Source: Chloroflexi bacterium CFX4 (GTDB lineage: Bacteria > Chloroflexota > Anaerolineae > Aggregatilineales > UBA2796). From it: 64,000 nucleotides of DNA. Positions within the stretch are counted from its first letter, which is position 1; each line of letters starts with the position of its first letter. Position numbers and translations under genes: made by a program. The notes below the pieces were generated by a model. That model ran no database searches. It worked only from the letters and a program-made list of their open reading frames with translations, and had not been told where the DNA came from. This document shows positions 16,739 through 25,415 of this stretch, piece by piece. The stretch lies in NCBI GenBank assembly GCA_021404685.1, contig QWHC01000003.1, positions 1 through 64,000 of the forward strand. The letters run 5' to 3'.

Positions 16739-17977
16739 GTGGCTGAAAAACGGACTGTCCTTTATATTGAAGACGATGCTCATGCCCGTAACCTTGTGCG
16801 GAAAATCCTGCAAAAAGAATTTGAGGTGTTGACCGCACAGAATGCCCTGGAAGGTCTGGATATTTTGCAGCAGCGGATGCCTGATCTGGTGCTGACCGAC
16901 CTTAACTTGCCCGATCTATCGGGCGAGGTGATCGCTGCACGCATTCGCGCCCTTGCCGGCGACGATATACCGATTGTCGCCATGACTGCTCACAGCGAAA
17001 AGCAAGTGCGTGAGCGCGCCTTAGCAGCCGGCTGCATTGGCTACATCACCAAGCCGATTGACTCACGCACGCTGGTCGCCACCATTCAAGATTTTTTGGG
17101 TGGGCGCACTGAACGGCTGGATGATGTGGATCAGCGGCGTGCCACCAAAGAGATGCACGCCGACATCACCAGCCAACTAGAGCGCACCGTGCGTAAGCTG
17201 CAAGAAGATAACGCCGAACTGCGGAACTTGGAGCGCGCCAAAACTGCCTTCCTCACCCAAGTTTCGCACGAACTTCGCACGCCGCTAACCGTTCTCTCTG
17301 GCTATATTCAAATGCTGCGCCAACAACTGCAAGCCGATCCGAACGTAAATCCATCCTACGCTGATCTGGCGACTATGGCAGTAGCGGGCGTGCAGCGCCT
17401 GCATACCGTGATGAATGAAGTGGTCGTCATGGCGCGCCTTGCCGCGAATCAGGTAGATGCCTTCATGGCACCCGTTAGCGTTGGCGTTTTGGCGCAAGAG
17501 GCACTCGAAGAATACGCGCCCGCCCTAGCGCGCCGCAATTTGAGGATCGAGACCAGCGGCGATTGTTGGGAGACCATCATCATGGCGGATGCCACACTGC
17601 TGCGGCTTGCCTTCAGCAATCTGATCAGCAATGCCATCAAGGCAACGCCGGATGGCGGCGGCGCGATCATTTTTCACATTGGCACACAAGCGGATATTTT
17701 GCATGTATGCGTGCGTGATCAGGGCATTGGCATTCACCCCGATCACTTGCGGCTGTTGTTCAAGCCATTCTACACCAGCATTGATGTGAACCGCGGGCGC
17801 ACCAGCAAGACTGATTTCATGGGCATGGGCATGGGCATTGGGCTAACGATCGTCTCGCGTGTGGTGGAAGCGCACAATGGGCGCGTCTGGGCAGAGAGCA
17901 GCGGTTATGATGAAGAAACCTGCCCAGGCGCAACCTTTCACATTTTGCTGCCCAGCTTAGGTGGGACGGCTGATTAA
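16739..17977 (+). CDS. Hybrid response regulator-histidine kinase
   Basis: The 412-residue cytoplasmic protein starts at a GTG (16739). Residues about 5-120 are a receiver domain with the phospho-acceptor Asp in VLTDLNLPDLSG (about 53) and the Lys in TKPID. A coiled helix (about 140-165) leads to a HisKA domain (FLTQVSHELRTPLTVLSGY, His about 176) and an HATPase_c domain: N box SNLISNAIKATPDGG, G1 VRDQGIGI, F box LFKPFY, G2 GMGIGLTIVSRVVEAHNG. The receiver-first order suggests that phosphorylation of the receiver controls the kinase. There is no membrane sensor, so the signal is cytoplasmic or comes from another kinase. No cognate regulator is adjacent; a single-domain regulator lies at 60821. 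Confidence 0.9.
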   Translation: MAEKRTVLYIEDDAHARNLVRKILQKEFEVLTAQNALEGLDILQQRMPDLVLTDLNLPDLSGEVIAARIRALAGDDIPIVAMTAHSEKQVRERALAAGCIGYITKPIDSRTLVATIQDFLGGRTERLDDVDQRRATKEMHADITSQLERTVRKLQEDNAELRNLERAKTAFLTQVSHELRTPLTVLSGYIQMLRQQLQADPNVNPSYADLATMAVAGVQRLHTVMNEVVVMARLAANQVDAFMAPVSVGVLAQEALEEYAPALARRNLRIETSGDCWETIIMADATLLRLAFSNLISNAIKATPDGGGAIIFHIGTQADILHVCVRDQGIGIHPDHLRLLFKPFYTSIDVNRGRTSKTDFMGMGMGIGLTIVSRVVEAHNGRVWAESSGYDEETCPGATFHILLPSLGGTAD

Positions 17978-18217
17978 CAGCGCGGCAACCTGCGATGGAC
18001 GGTATTGATTAAAGGGCGGCACATCGCGCTGTACCAACAAACCGATGCGGCGCAGGGCGGTGGCATCAAATTCACGGCGCTGGCAGACGTCACACTGCCA
18101 TGCCGGTGTGTTCGGCGCGCAGATCAGCGTGTTGCCGTGCGTGTAAATGGCATTAGCACGCCTTAGATCAAGCCGCCCGATGCGGCAGTGTGGGCAGAGC
18201 AAACTATCGCGGCGCAT
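17957..18217 (-). CDS. YgiT-type zinc-finger protein
   Basis: The 86-residue protein begins MRRDSLLCPHC; a longer form from 18280 is possible but less likely. Two CxxC pairs (CPHC, CDVC) surround a segment typical of the N-terminal domain of MqsA/YgiT antitoxins, and a helix ending in ALRRIGLL follows. No HTH domain or toxin gene is next to it, so it is a stand-alone zinc-finger protein. Its 3' end overlaps the 3' end of the convergent kinase gene by 21 bases. Confidence 0.6.
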   Translation of the reverse strand: MRRDSLLCPHCRIGRLDLRRANAIYTHGNTLICAPNTPAWQCDVCQRREFDATALRRIGLLVQRDVPPFNQYRPSQVAALLISRPT

Positions 18218-18363
18218 GGCATGAATCCTCAATATATTCCTTAAGATACGCCTATTATAAAGCGCCAAACGGCATCTCATGGTTCGGATTAGGCTAGGAT
18301 CGCCTAATCCTTTGAAACTGCTTGCGATCTCTTACTGTCCTCAAAATGTTAAGGTTCATCGCC

Positions 18364-18391
18364 TTGCGCGGCGCACCGCACACGCTATAGT
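18364..18391 (+). promoter_or_regulatory. Candidate promoter for the cNMP-binding gene
   Basis: TTGCGC (18364-18369) and TATAGT (18386-18391) with 16 bases between. Transcription would start near 18398, about 40 bases ahead of the chosen ATG. Confidence 0.4.
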
Positions 18392-18437
18392 TTGAAGCGC
18401 ACAGCACTAGTCCTTAAATTCAGAGGAGATGAATCTG

Positions 18438-18794
18438 ATGAGCGTCACAACTAACCTGTTCCGCCACGTTGACCAAACGGAAGAATTCAGCGCCGGGCAG
18501 AGCATTTTCAGCGAAGGTGAATACGGCGCGGTGATGTACGTCGTCTTGGATGGCGAAGTAAATCTGATTGATCACAGCGGCAGCATTACCGAAGTGGTGA
18601 TGCCCGGCGGCATGTTTGGCGAGATGGCGCTCATTGATGCCAAGCCACGCAGCCTTTCAGCAGTAGCGCGCACCAACTGCAAACTTGCCGCAGTAGATCG
18701 GCAGCGTTTTAGCTTTATGGTCACCGAGACGCCTTATTTTGCCCTGCATGTGATGCAGGTGATGGCAGAACGGCTGCGGCGGCGCGGCGGCTGA
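18438..18794 (+). CDS. Stand-alone cyclic-nucleotide-binding domain protein
   Basis: The 118-residue protein is essentially one Crp/Fnr-type cNMP-binding beta-barrel (EFSAGQSIFSEGEYG, MYVVLDGEV, GGMFGEMALIDAKPRSLSAVA; the GE and R-S of the phosphate-binding cassette are present). It ends in an Arg-rich helix (RLRRRGG). It lacks a helix-turn-helix domain, so it is probably a regulatory or partner protein rather than a transcription factor. The ATG at 18438 lies 11 bases after AGGAG, while the ATG at 18429 is too close. Neighbours give no clear pathway. Confidence 0.75.
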   Translation: MSVTTNLFRHVDQTEEFSAGQSIFSEGEYGAVMYVVLDGEVNLIDHSGSITEVVMPGGMFGEMALIDAKPRSLSAVARTNCKLAAVDRQRFSFMVTETPYFALHVMQVMAERLRRRGG

Positions 18795-18834
18795 GCCTAG
18801 CGCGCAAAAATAGGGCGCGCTACAATCTGCTGCT

Positions 18835-19833
18835 ATGAACACCTTCAACACCAAAGTTTTAGTGACAGGTGCGGCGGGCTTCATTGGCAGCCACCTCACC
18901 GAACAGTTGGTGCGCGCAGGCTATGCTGTGCGCGCCATGACGCGCTACACCTCCGCTGCGGATAAGCGCGGTAACCTTGCCGACTTGCCCGCTGACGTGC
19001 TAGATCACGTTGAGCTTTACGCCGCCGATCTGCGCGATGCCGAAGCAGTGAGCAAGGCAGCCGCAGGGTGCGCGGCAATCTTCCACTTGGGCGCGATCAT
19101 CTCGATTCCCTATTCCTATCAGCACCCAGAAGAAACCGTCTCGGTGAACATCAACGGCACGCTGAATGTGCTTCAGGCAATGCGCCAGCATAACACACCA
19201 CGCGGCGTCATCGTCAGCACCAGCGAAGTCTATGGCACTGCCCAGTATGTGCCAATTGATGAGCGGCATCCCTTGCAAGCGCAATCGCCCTATGCTGCCA
19301 GCAAGATCGCGGCGGAAGCGCTCAGCCTGAGCTTTCAACGCACCTACGGAACGCCGATTGTGGTGGTACGCCCGTTCAACACCTATGGCGAACGCCAAAG
19401 CGCCCGCGCTGTGATCCCAACCATCATCACACAGGCGCTCACCCGCGATGTGGTGCAGCTTGGCGCGATCCACACCTACCGCGACTACACACACGCCGCC
19501 GATACGGCACAGGGCTTAATGCGCGCCGCCTTTGGCGCAGAATCTGCCGTTGGGCAGGTCTTTAACCTTGGCACGGGCGAAACGCACACTATCGGCGCTA
19601 TTGCCGAGATGATCATCAGCCTGATCGGGCGTCCTGTCACGGTGCAGGCAAACCGTGAAGCGCGCCTGCGCCCTGAGAAAAGCGAAGTGCTGCGCTTACA
19701 ATCCAACAACAGCCTTGCGCGCAGCGTCCTGAATTGGCAGCCTGAAATCTCGCTGGAAGAAGGCTTAGTGCGCGCCATTGCCTGGATTTCAGCACACCTT
19801 GATAAGTTCCAGCCCGATCAGTATCAGGTATGA
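18835..19833 (+). CDS. NAD-dependent sugar epimerase/dehydratase, LegB-like 4,6-dehydratase
   Basis: This 332-residue extended short-chain dehydrogenase has the NAD-binding motif GAAGFIGSHL, the Ser/Tyr/Lys catalytic set (STSEVYG and SPYAASK) and VRPFNTYGERQSARAVIPT. The ending RLRPEKSEVLRL and a final SLEEGL helix resemble LegB-type GDP- or UDP-GlcNAc 4,6-dehydratases of nonulosonic acid synthesis. The next gene overlaps by four bases and encodes a sugar-1-phosphate nucleotidyltransferase, so the two act in one pathway to an activated 6-deoxy-4-keto sugar. The remaining legionaminic-acid enzymes are not in the window, so the final sugar is uncertain. Confidence 0.8.
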   Translation: MNTFNTKVLVTGAAGFIGSHLTEQLVRAGYAVRAMTRYTSAADKRGNLADLPADVLDHVELYAADLRDAEAVSKAAAGCAAIFHLGAIISIPYSYQHPEETVSVNINGTLNVLQAMRQHNTPRGVIVSTSEVYGTAQYVPIDERHPLQAQSPYAASKIAAEALSLSFQRTYGTPIVVVRPFNTYGERQSARAVIPTIITQALTRDVVQLGAIHTYRDYTHAADTAQGLMRAAFGAESAVGQVFNLGTGETHTIGAIAEMIISLIGRPVTVQANREARLRPEKSEVLRLQSNNSLARSVLNWQPEISLEEGLVRAIAWISAHLDKFQPDQYQV

Positions 19834-20540
19834 GCGGCGCCGTGCAAGCAGTTCTGATGTGCGGCGGACTCGGCACGCGCTTACGTCCGTGGAGCTATGT
19901 TATTCCTAAGCCGATGTTTCCCATCGGTGAGCGCCCAATCCTTGAACTGCTCTTGGCGCGCTTGCGGAAACACGCCATTGGCGAGATTTACCTCTCGCTT
20001 GGCTACAAAGCCGAACTGATCGAGACCTATTTTAAGGACGGCGCGCATTTAGGCGTGGCGCTGCACTACGTGCGCGAATCGGAGCCGCTTGGCACAGCAG
20101 GCGCGCTGAACTTGCTGCGCGATCAATTGCGTGCGCCGTTCCTAATGATGAACGGCGATCTTGTGACGCGCCTTGATTTCCGTGCCTTCTACACCTTTCA
20201 CCTTGAGCAGCGCGCTGCGATCACGGTTGGCGTCAAGGCGTATGAGGTGCCAATTCCGTATGGCGTCGTCGAGAGTGATGTGCATGATGTAATCGCCTTG
20301 CGCGAAAAGCCAACGCTCAGCGTGAACATTAACGCCGGCATCTATGCTATCAGCCCAGAGGCGCTCACCTTACTGCCGTCTAGCGGGCGCTACGATGCAA
20401 CGCAGCTCATCCAAGCGGCAATGGACGCACAACTGCGCGTGTGCAGCTACCCGATCCATGAATATTGGCTGGACATTGGGCGCTTTGAGGATTATCACAA
20501 GGCGAACGAGGATGCCGCCACATGGCTGGATGAAGAATAA
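19830..20540 (+). CDS. Sugar-1-phosphate nucleotidyltransferase (NDP-sugar pyrophosphorylase)
   Basis: The protein has 236 residues. The N-terminal signature (VLMCGGLGTRLRPW, then PKPMFPIGERPILELLL) and later blocks (SEPLGTAGAL, MMNGDLVTRLDF, NINAGIYAI, WLDIGRFEDY) define the single-domain nucleotidyltransferases that make GDP- or dTDP-sugars from sugar-1-phosphate and NTP. Its ATG overlaps the stop of the LegB-like gene (ATGA). Its size and partner resemble PtmE-type glucosamine-1-phosphate guanylyltransferases, but mannose- or glucose-1-phosphate remain possible substrates. No beta-helix acyltransferase domain is present. Confidence 0.85.
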   Translation: MSGAVQAVLMCGGLGTRLRPWSYVIPKPMFPIGERPILELLLARLRKHAIGEIYLSLGYKAELIETYFKDGAHLGVALHYVRESEPLGTAGALNLLRDQLRAPFLMMNGDLVTRLDFRAFYTFHLEQRAAITVGVKAYEVPIPYGVVESDVHDVIALREKPTLSVNINAGIYAISPEALTLLPSSGRYDATQLIQAAMDAQLRVCSYPIHEYWLDIGRFEDYHKANEDAATWLDEE

Positions 20541-20616
20541 GTAGCGAACCGCTGCCAAGCCTTTGCCAATGTGTGGTATGCTTGCCTCGTCACTTGGCTT
20601 TGACTTGGGGCAGCTT

Positions 20617-22791
20617 ATGAAAAATCTGATTGGTAGCACACTTGGGCAGTATCAACTGCTAGAAATCATCGGCGAAGGCGGCATGTCCACTGTCTACCGC
20701 GCCCATCAAGCGTCTATGGCGCGTGATGTTGCGGTGAAAGTGATCCAGCCGACGGCGGAACAGCACGAGGAATTCTTCGCCCGCTTTGACCGTGAAGCGC
20801 ACGTCATTGCTGCGCTAAGCCACGCACACATCTTGAAGGTATTCGATTATGGTGTGCAGGACGGCATCGCCTATCTTGCGATGGAACTGCTGCGTGGCGG
20901 CAGCCTTGCGGATCGCATCGCACGCGGTCCGATGTCCTTACCCGCTATCGCCGCCGTCCTGAACGAAATTGCACCTGCCCTAGACTATGCCCATCAAAAA
21001 GGCATTGTCCACCGCGATCTGAAGCCGCACAACATCTTATTTGATGAGGCGGGCAACCTTTTTCTGACCGATTTCGGGATCATCAAACTGCAAGGCGCTG
21101 ATCAAGCCCTTACCCGTGATGGCGCAGTGGTTGGCACGCCCGCGTACATCGCGCCTGAACAATGGCAAGGTGAATCAATAGACCGCCGCGCCGATATTTA
21201 TGCGTTGGGCATCACCACTTACCAAATGCTGACCGGCAGGCTGCCCTTTGAGCGCGAAACCCTCTACGACCTGATGCAGCAGCACCTCACCCAACAACCA
21301 ACGCCGATTAGCGCTTATCGCGGCGGTATGCCTGCTAGCCTCCAAGCCGTCATGAATAGGGTGCTTGCCAAGCGCCGCGAAGATCGCTACGTCACGACTG
21401 CTGAATTTGCCGTGAGCTTTGCGCGTGCTGCCGCAGAATGGCAGGCGCAAGCAGGCACCGACGCGACCTCTGATACTGACCGCATTGTGCCAACGCACAA
21501 CGCACCTACGCGCCTCTCCAGAGATACACCGCGAGAACCGCAGCCAAGCTATGCCCCAGCGCAGTCGTTTCCGATGAGCAGCGACTCCACACAACCGATC
21601 AATGTTGAGGAGATGGGCATAACGCTGCCACCACCATCAGTCGCCTCCCGTGCTGAGCCGCCGCCTGCGCCGTTGGCAGCCATAGCACCGCCGCCTGCGC
21701 CGCGTTCGTTCCCCGTACCAATGCCTGTTCTGGCGCTTGGTGGCGCGCTAATTGTGTTGGTGCTGTTCATCATCCTTGCCTCTGCTGGCGGCGGTGCGAT
21801 CTCGGCAAGTGATCAGACCGCTACCGCGGTGGTTATCGCTGTGCTGAGCCAAACACCCACCGAAACACCGACCGAAACGCCAACCATCACACCCACCGCC
21901 ACCCTCGATCCAGCGCTTGCGGCACCGGCAACCGCTACCGAAATCTTGGCTGCCAGCCTCACTTTTACACCGAGCAGTGAACCCAGTCCAAGCCCAAGCC
22001 CTGAACCTGCTGCCACACAAACGGTCGCCTTTGTCGAGGTGCTGACGGCAACGCCCACACCGACGCGCACCCCAACCCTGACCCCTACTTTCACGCCCTC
22101 CCAAACGCTGACGCCCACACGCACAACCACCTTCACACCCACGCCGCCACCCACCTTCACAGCGACTAATACACCTACGGCAACCGCCACCAACACTGCC
22201 ACCAGCACACCCGATTTTGCTGGTACAGAGGCAGCTATTCAAACAGCGACCCTGCGCTCATTTGAGGTGGCTGCTCAGCGTGCTGCGGCGGGCGCTGTGC
22301 CTGTTTTTGAGCCACGTAGCGGTGAACTGATTCATAGCACGCGCAGCGGACCTGAAGTGTTAGCGGCAGAGGTAAATGTGCGGAATCTGGTCATCGAGGC
22401 ATTGTTCAGCAATCCCTACGGTACGGATGAAGGGCGCTGGGATTACGGCTTCTTCTTCCGTGATGAAGGCACAAACCGCCAATATCGCTTAGCGGTTATT
22501 TCGGATGGGCGCTGGGGTTTGCTGCTGCGCGATGGTGACACCTCGACGACAGTGGTAAGCGGCACGCTGGAGAACCTAAACGTTGCCGTGGATGGTTCAA
22601 ACACGCTGCGCCTTGTCGTGAATGACGGCACAGCATGGTTCTTCTTAAATGGGAAGTTCATTGAGCAATTGGATGTTTCTGCCAAGCGCGTGGCAGGTGA
22701 TGTACAGATTTTCACGGGACTGTTTGGCGGCAACAAGATCAATGGGCGTGTGACGCGCTTTAGTGGGTTTGTTGTCAGAGAGATCAAGTAG
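20617..22791 (+). CDS. Membrane Ser/Thr protein kinase with Thr/Pro linker and extracellular LamG-like domain
   Basis: The protein has 724 residues; the start MKNLIGSTLGQY is preceded by GGGG and fits kinase alignments better than 20563. Residues about 12-275 are a Hanks-type kinase: glycine loop GEGGMSTVY, VKVI lysine, HRDLKPHN catalytic loop, DFG, and APE in IAPEQW. A low-complexity segment leads to one membrane helix (about 370-392). Outside lies a Thr/Pro-rich stalk (about 410-545) and a C-terminal beta-sandwich (about 560-724; FFFRDEGTNRQYRLAV, FFLNGKFIEQLDVS), like LamG or DUF1080-type domains. It probably senses an extracellular ligand and phosphorylates cytoplasmic proteins. It has no PASTA repeats. 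Confidence 0.9.
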   Translation: MKNLIGSTLGQYQLLEIIGEGGMSTVYRAHQASMARDVAVKVIQPTAEQHEEFFARFDREAHVIAALSHAHILKVFDYGVQDGIAYLAMELLRGGSLADRIARGPMSLPAIAAVLNEIAPALDYAHQKGIVHRDLKPHNILFDEAGNLFLTDFGIIKLQGADQALTRDGAVVGTPAYIAPEQWQGESIDRRADIYALGITTYQMLTGRLPFERETLYDLMQQHLTQQPTPISAYRGGMPASLQAVMNRVLAKRREDRYVTTAEFAVSFARAAAEWQAQAGTDATSDTDRIVPTHNAPTRLSRDTPREPQPSYAPAQSFPMSSDSTQPINVEEMGITLPPPSVASRAEPPPAPLAAIAPPPAPRSFPVPMPVLALGGALIVLVLFIILASAGGGAISASDQTATAVVIAVLSQTPTETPTETPTITPTATLDPALAAPATATEILAASLTFTPSSEPSPSPSPEPAATQTVAFVEVLTATPTPTRTPTLTPTFTPSQTLTPTRTTTFTPTPPPTFTATNTPTATATNTATSTPDFAGTEAAIQTATLRSFEVAAQRAAAGAVPVFEPRSGELIHSTRSGPEVLAAEVNVRNLVIEALFSNPYGTDEGRWDYGFFFRDEGTNRQYRLAVISDGRWGLLLRDGDTSTTVVSGTLENLNVAVDGSNTLRLVVNDGTAWFFLNGKFIEQLDVSAKRVAGDVQIFTGLFGGNKINGRVTRFSGFVVREIK

Positions 22792-22856
22792 CGCAGCATA
22801 TACCACGCTTTTTTGTGGAAGTTGGATTGCTCCAAACCACCAGCTTAAATGTGCTG

Positions 22857-22892
22857 CAATAAAAAACGGGCGAGGGTGTTATTCCCTCGCCC
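22857..22892 (-). terminator. Intrinsic terminator after the amino-acid binding protein gene
   Basis: On the minus strand GGGCGAGGG pairs perfectly with CCCTCGCCC (22884-22892 and 22868-22876) across a 7-base loop. A GTTTTTTATT tract follows. It lies 17 bases after the stop codon of the gene at 22910 and is the clearest intrinsic terminator in the window. Confidence 0.85.
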
Positions 22893-22909
22893 AGAGATAG
22901 GTGTGCAGT

Positions 22910-23947
22910 TTAACGGTAGGGTGGTGCGTAGAGCAAGCCGCCCTCTGTCCACAGCTTGTTCGGACCGCGCTCCACGCCCAACGCGCCGAGATTGCGCTCG
23001 TAAATCTCGCCGTAGTTGCCCACAGCCTTGATCACGTTGATCGCCCAGTTGCTCTCCAGCCCCAAGAAGGTGTGCAGTTCGCCTTCCACACCCAGCAGAC
23101 GCTTTGCCTCTGGTGCAAGGTTCGGATCAGCTGCTTTTTCCTCCACATTTGCCATCGTCAAGCCATACTCTTCGGCGATGATGGTGGCGTAGGTCACCCA
23201 GCGGATGAAATCGCCCCACTGTGCGTCGCCCGCCTTATAGACAGGTGCCAGCGGCTCTTTGGAAAAGTTCTCATCAAAGAGTACCCATGTGGTGCCATCG
23301 GCAGAAGTTGCTTGGCGAGATGCCAACTGCGAACGGTCAGAGGTGACCGCCTGGCAACTGCCCGCAGCGAACGCCTCAAAGACGAGGTTGATGTCGTCAT
23401 AGGGCGTTACGGTCGCGTTGATGTTATTCAGGGCGATGATGTCCGAGAGGTTCGCCTCAGTGGTCGTGCCTTTGATCACGCAAATCGTTGCGCCGTTCAG
23501 GTCACTGACTGAGCTGAGGTTATCGGCGCGGCGCACAAGGAAGGTCTGCCCGTCGTAGAAGACGGTCGGACCGAAATCGGCACCCTGCCGTGTATCACGC
23601 TCAAAGGTGTCGGTGGTGTTGCGGACGAGGACATCAATCTGCTCTGCCTGGATGGATGGGAAGCGATCCGCCGCGCTGATGGGCTTGAACTCCACCTTTG
23701 TGGGATCGCCAAACAGCGCCGCCGCGTAGGCACGGCAGAAATCGGCATCAAAGCCGCTCACCGCACCGTCAGGCGCAATCAAGCCGAAGCCTGCCAAGCC
23801 GCCGTTCACACCACAAACCAGATTGCCACGCGCTAACACACGGGCAAGCAAGCCTTCTTGGGCATCCACTGTGCTGGGCAGTGCCAAGCCGATCACGAGG
23901 AAGGCGATCAGGACCGCCATGCCAAATTTTGCCATACGAAAATTCAT
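22910..23947 (-). CDS. Amino-acid ABC transporter substrate-binding protein (AapJ-like)
   Basis: The 345-residue protein starts at the ATG at 23947 (MNFRMAKFG), set by AAGGAG ten bases upstream and a promoter at 23992-24020. A signal peptide ends near STVDAQ. The mature protein follows the general L-amino-acid binding family (SBP_bac_3): LARGNLVCGVNGGLAGFG, GFDADFCRAYAAALFGD, DVLVRNTTDTFERD, SDRSQLASR, NYGEIYERNLG. It should capture amino acids outside the cell for an AapQMP-like permease, but no permease or ATPase gene is adjacent. The gene is flanked by its own promoter and a strong terminator, so it is expressed alone. Confidence 0.9.
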   Translation of the reverse strand: MNFRMAKFGMAVLIAFLVIGLALPSTVDAQEGLLARVLARGNLVCGVNGGLAGFGLIAPDGAVSGFDADFCRAYAAALFGDPTKVEFKPISAADRFPSIQAEQIDVLVRNTTDTFERDTRQGADFGPTVFYDGQTFLVRRADNLSSVSDLNGATICVIKGTTTEANLSDIIALNNINATVTPYDDINLVFEAFAAGSCQAVTSDRSQLASRQATSADGTTWVLFDENFSKEPLAPVYKAGDAQWGDFIRWVTYATIIAEEYGLTMANVEEKAADPNLAPEAKRLLGVEGELHTFLGLESNWAINVIKAVGNYGEIYERNLGALGVERGPNKLWTEGGLLYAPPYR

Positions 23948-23991
23948 AGTTCTTGCGCTCCTTGTTAAAGCATCTCTTGAATGCATCAGGG

Positions 23992-24020
23992 AGTGTAACA
24001 AAACTTGAACGGGCGTGCAA
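23992..24020 (-). promoter_or_regulatory. Sigma-70 promoter for the amino-acid binding protein
   Basis: On the minus strand TTGCAC (24020-24015), 17 bases, TACACT (23997-23992). The predicted start lies about 40 bases ahead of the ATG at 23947, which supports that start over 24076. Confidence 0.6.
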
Positions 24021-24035
24021 AAGGCTTGGGCAAAT

Positions 24036-24055
24036 GCCCTAGTGGGAGCTAGGGC
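24036..24055 (-). terminator. Short perfect hairpin at the stop codon of the frameshifted gene
   Basis: GCCCTAG and CTAGGGC (7-bp stem, 6-base loop) overlap the TAG stop codon of the gene ending at 24049. No T-run follows. Possibly a transcript end between this gene and the binding-protein gene. Confidence 0.35.
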
Positions 24056-25394
24056 GCAGCCGTTGGCGTTGGGCAAGGGCGTTCATAAATTACCTCGACA
24101 CTAGGGCGCACTTTGCCATAAATGCTATACGGTACGCGCACACTGTGAATGGTATAGCCTGCATCTGCTTGCATATTCACGATCAAGAAGCCATCCATGC
24201 GATATTCGCGCCAAACAAAGCGATATTTAGCATCCATGCCGGAGGGTACTGTCCGCGAAAGTGTACTGGTGATAGTGATACGCTGTCCATTGGTGATTTT
24301 GTGCTGACTCTCAACCAAGCGTATAAGATCGACTTGCACAAAGGGCAGTTGTAATGTGATGCTGCCAACCAAGCTGCGTGCTAGGTCTTCCCAATTGTTA
24401 TTAACTTGAATGCGTGTTGCGGGTTGCTTGTCTTGCTGAACTTCCGCACCGCGAGACACTGTAAACGGCGTAAGCGAGTCGCAATTGGAGGCAGGCATCT
24501 CTGCCGCGAAGAAAAACCCTTCACTGGGCAAAAGCTGCACTTCGCCCACGGATTCCCAATCAAAGGTGAAATGACAGGCTGTATGGGCTTCGATCTCACG
24601 AAAGCCGTTCAGCACCTTCTCCGTGCGGGCAAGGCACAAATTAACGGTTTGCGTCCCACCGATCAAAAGCGTTGCAGCTTCCCAGCCTTCGGGTACGTTG
24701 TAGATTAGGAAGGTTGGGCGTGTTTGCCCTGCATTCAGGCAGAAGTTACCTGTCAGTTGTTGCGGCTTAAGTTCTTCAATGCCATTATAGGCTGGTTCTA
24801 TACGGCGTAATTCCGCTACAACATTGCTCGTGCCTGTGGTACGGTTCGGCAAATTGGTCTGTGCAGAGTTGCCGCCAGCGGGGTAATGCAACTGAACATC
24901 CCGATCATAGACACACCCACGCCGTCCCGTCTGATTGGTGATCAGCGCATCAAAGATAAGAAAAGCGCCGCCACCCAGACGCCCTATTTCGCGCATGCGT
25001 GTTATCTGAACCCGTATTGTTTGTGATGCGTTCGTGCCAACAAGCGGTAACGGTGTAAAAGTTACCGTGGGTGTGAGTGTGCGTGTTGCGGTAGGCGGTG
25101 TGGTTGGTGTGGCTGTAACCGTAGCTGTTGATGCCGCTGTGTGGGTAGCCGTCGGTGTGGCGGTTAAGGTGGGTGTATTGGTCAGCGTCGAAGTACTGGT
25201 TGGCAGTTGTGGTGTGGTGTTTCCGTAGGCGGCGGTGGTGGCTCATCGGTTGATCGCATCCCCACTTCCTGTGGCGTATCCGTAACATCTAACTTGCCTT
25301 GTTGGAATGATCCCGAAAGCACAACAAGCATAGCCACCGCGATACAGACAACTAGCCCTAAACAGATTAAGAACGACTGACGCTGTTGCTTCAT
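24049..25394 (-). pseudogene. Membrane-anchored protein with Thr/Pro linker, split by a frameshift near 25215
   Basis: One protein of about 448 residues is split into two frames. The first begins MKQQRQSFLICLG at 25394 (GGGGGAA ribosome site), has a membrane helix, then PPPPPTETP, and stops near 25182. The second frame is open from just below 25243 to 24049. It continues with QLPTSTSTLTNTPT, a Thr/Pro-rich linker, then a domain of about 315 residues (MREIGRLGGG onward) with several cysteines. Adding one base near 25210-25216 joins them as TETPTPQLPTST, a natural linker. Either the culture carries a real frameshift or the assembly lost a base. The C-terminal domain is not recognised; strands such as YRFVWREYRMDGFLIVNM suggest a beta-sandwich outside the cell. 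A start inside the second frame at 24996 is unlikely because it lacks a signal. Confidence 0.7.
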
Positions 25395-25415
25395 GTGTTA
25401 ATGTTTCCCCCATCC

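Noticed and set aside
21813..22208. Minus-strand open frame rich in Val/Gly
   Set aside because: It is antisense to the Thr/Pro-rich stalk of the kinase; low-complexity coding sequence creates long opposite frames. The same applies near 31587-32288 and 54918-55277.
24049..24996. A stand-alone 315-residue cytoplasmic protein
   Set aside because: The frame continues upstream in Thr/Pro linker and joins the membrane-helix frame after one base change, so it is the back half of a split gene.
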